DNA of 13,213 bases from Armatimonadota bacterium (GTDB lineage Bacteria; Armatimonadota; Armatimonadia; Armatimonadales; Armatimonadaceae): assembly GCA_014381035.1 (NCBI GenBank), contig JACMIS010000568.1:1-13213 (forward strand), in the 5' to 3' direction. The notes beneath the pieces were generated by a model, which saw only the letters and a list, made by a program, of their open reading frames with translations, did no database searches and was not told the DNA's origin. Positions 13,208-13,213 of this stretch are shown piece after piece (position 1 is the stretch's first letter; each line of letters begins with the position of its first letter). The position numbers and the translations under genes are program-made.

Positions 13208-13213
13208 GATCTA

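Overview
The window looks like a chromosomal stretch from a GC-rich, free-living Gram-negative (diderm) bacterium. A PEP-CTERM secreted protein, a predicted outer-membrane barrel of DUF3187 type, a heme/copper oxidase-like protein with its redoxin partner, KGG-repeat and YtxH/YtxG-like stress proteins and an orphan heptose-kinase-like enzyme together would fit Armatimonadota or a similar environmental phylum. That placement is inference. I see no phage genes, insertion sequences, CRISPR array, toxin-antitoxin pair, rRNA or tRNA.

Layout. Positions 1-190 hold the last 62 codons of a phosphoenolpyruvate carboxylase gene on the plus strand. Positions 356-3446 are a minus-strand block of exported or small-molecule proteins: a redoxin and a cytochrome c/copper type II monooxygenase-like protein joined by a 4-base ATGA overlap, then a secreted protein of unknown function and a cupin. 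A plus-strand PEP-CTERM gene (3536-4165) diverges from this block through overlapping promoters and ends in a perfect 24-bp hairpin. Positions 4246-8557 are a minus-strand sugar-precursor cluster: glmS, then an RfaE1-type PfkB kinase (ATGA overlap), then UDP-glucose 6-dehydrogenase after a 25-bp inverted repeat. Together these could supply hexosamine, a phosphorylated sugar and UDP-glucuronate for the envelope or exopolysaccharide.

Positions 8865-10286 are a minus-strand stress block: a YtxG-like membrane protein overlapping a YtxH protein with LEA-like 11-residue repeats, then a KGG-repeat protein that ends in an AT-hook. Sequences resembling sigma-B promoters lie upstream of both transcription units. 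Positions 10571-11611 encode the DUF3187 barrel on the minus strand, under a perfect-consensus sigma-70 promoter. A GAF-GGDEF diguanylate cyclase (11751-12791) diverges from it, and a small disordered hydrophilic protein (12860-13207, minus) closes the window.

Most of this is ordinary housekeeping and envelope biology. I do not see a clearly new multi-gene system. The best candidates for a second look are the stress block (KGG repeat plus AT-hook, 11-mer protein, sigma-B-like promoters), the redoxin/heme-copper pair, and a family of inverted repeats carrying CCTGTCC that sit on or just after the stop codons of three minus-strand genes.
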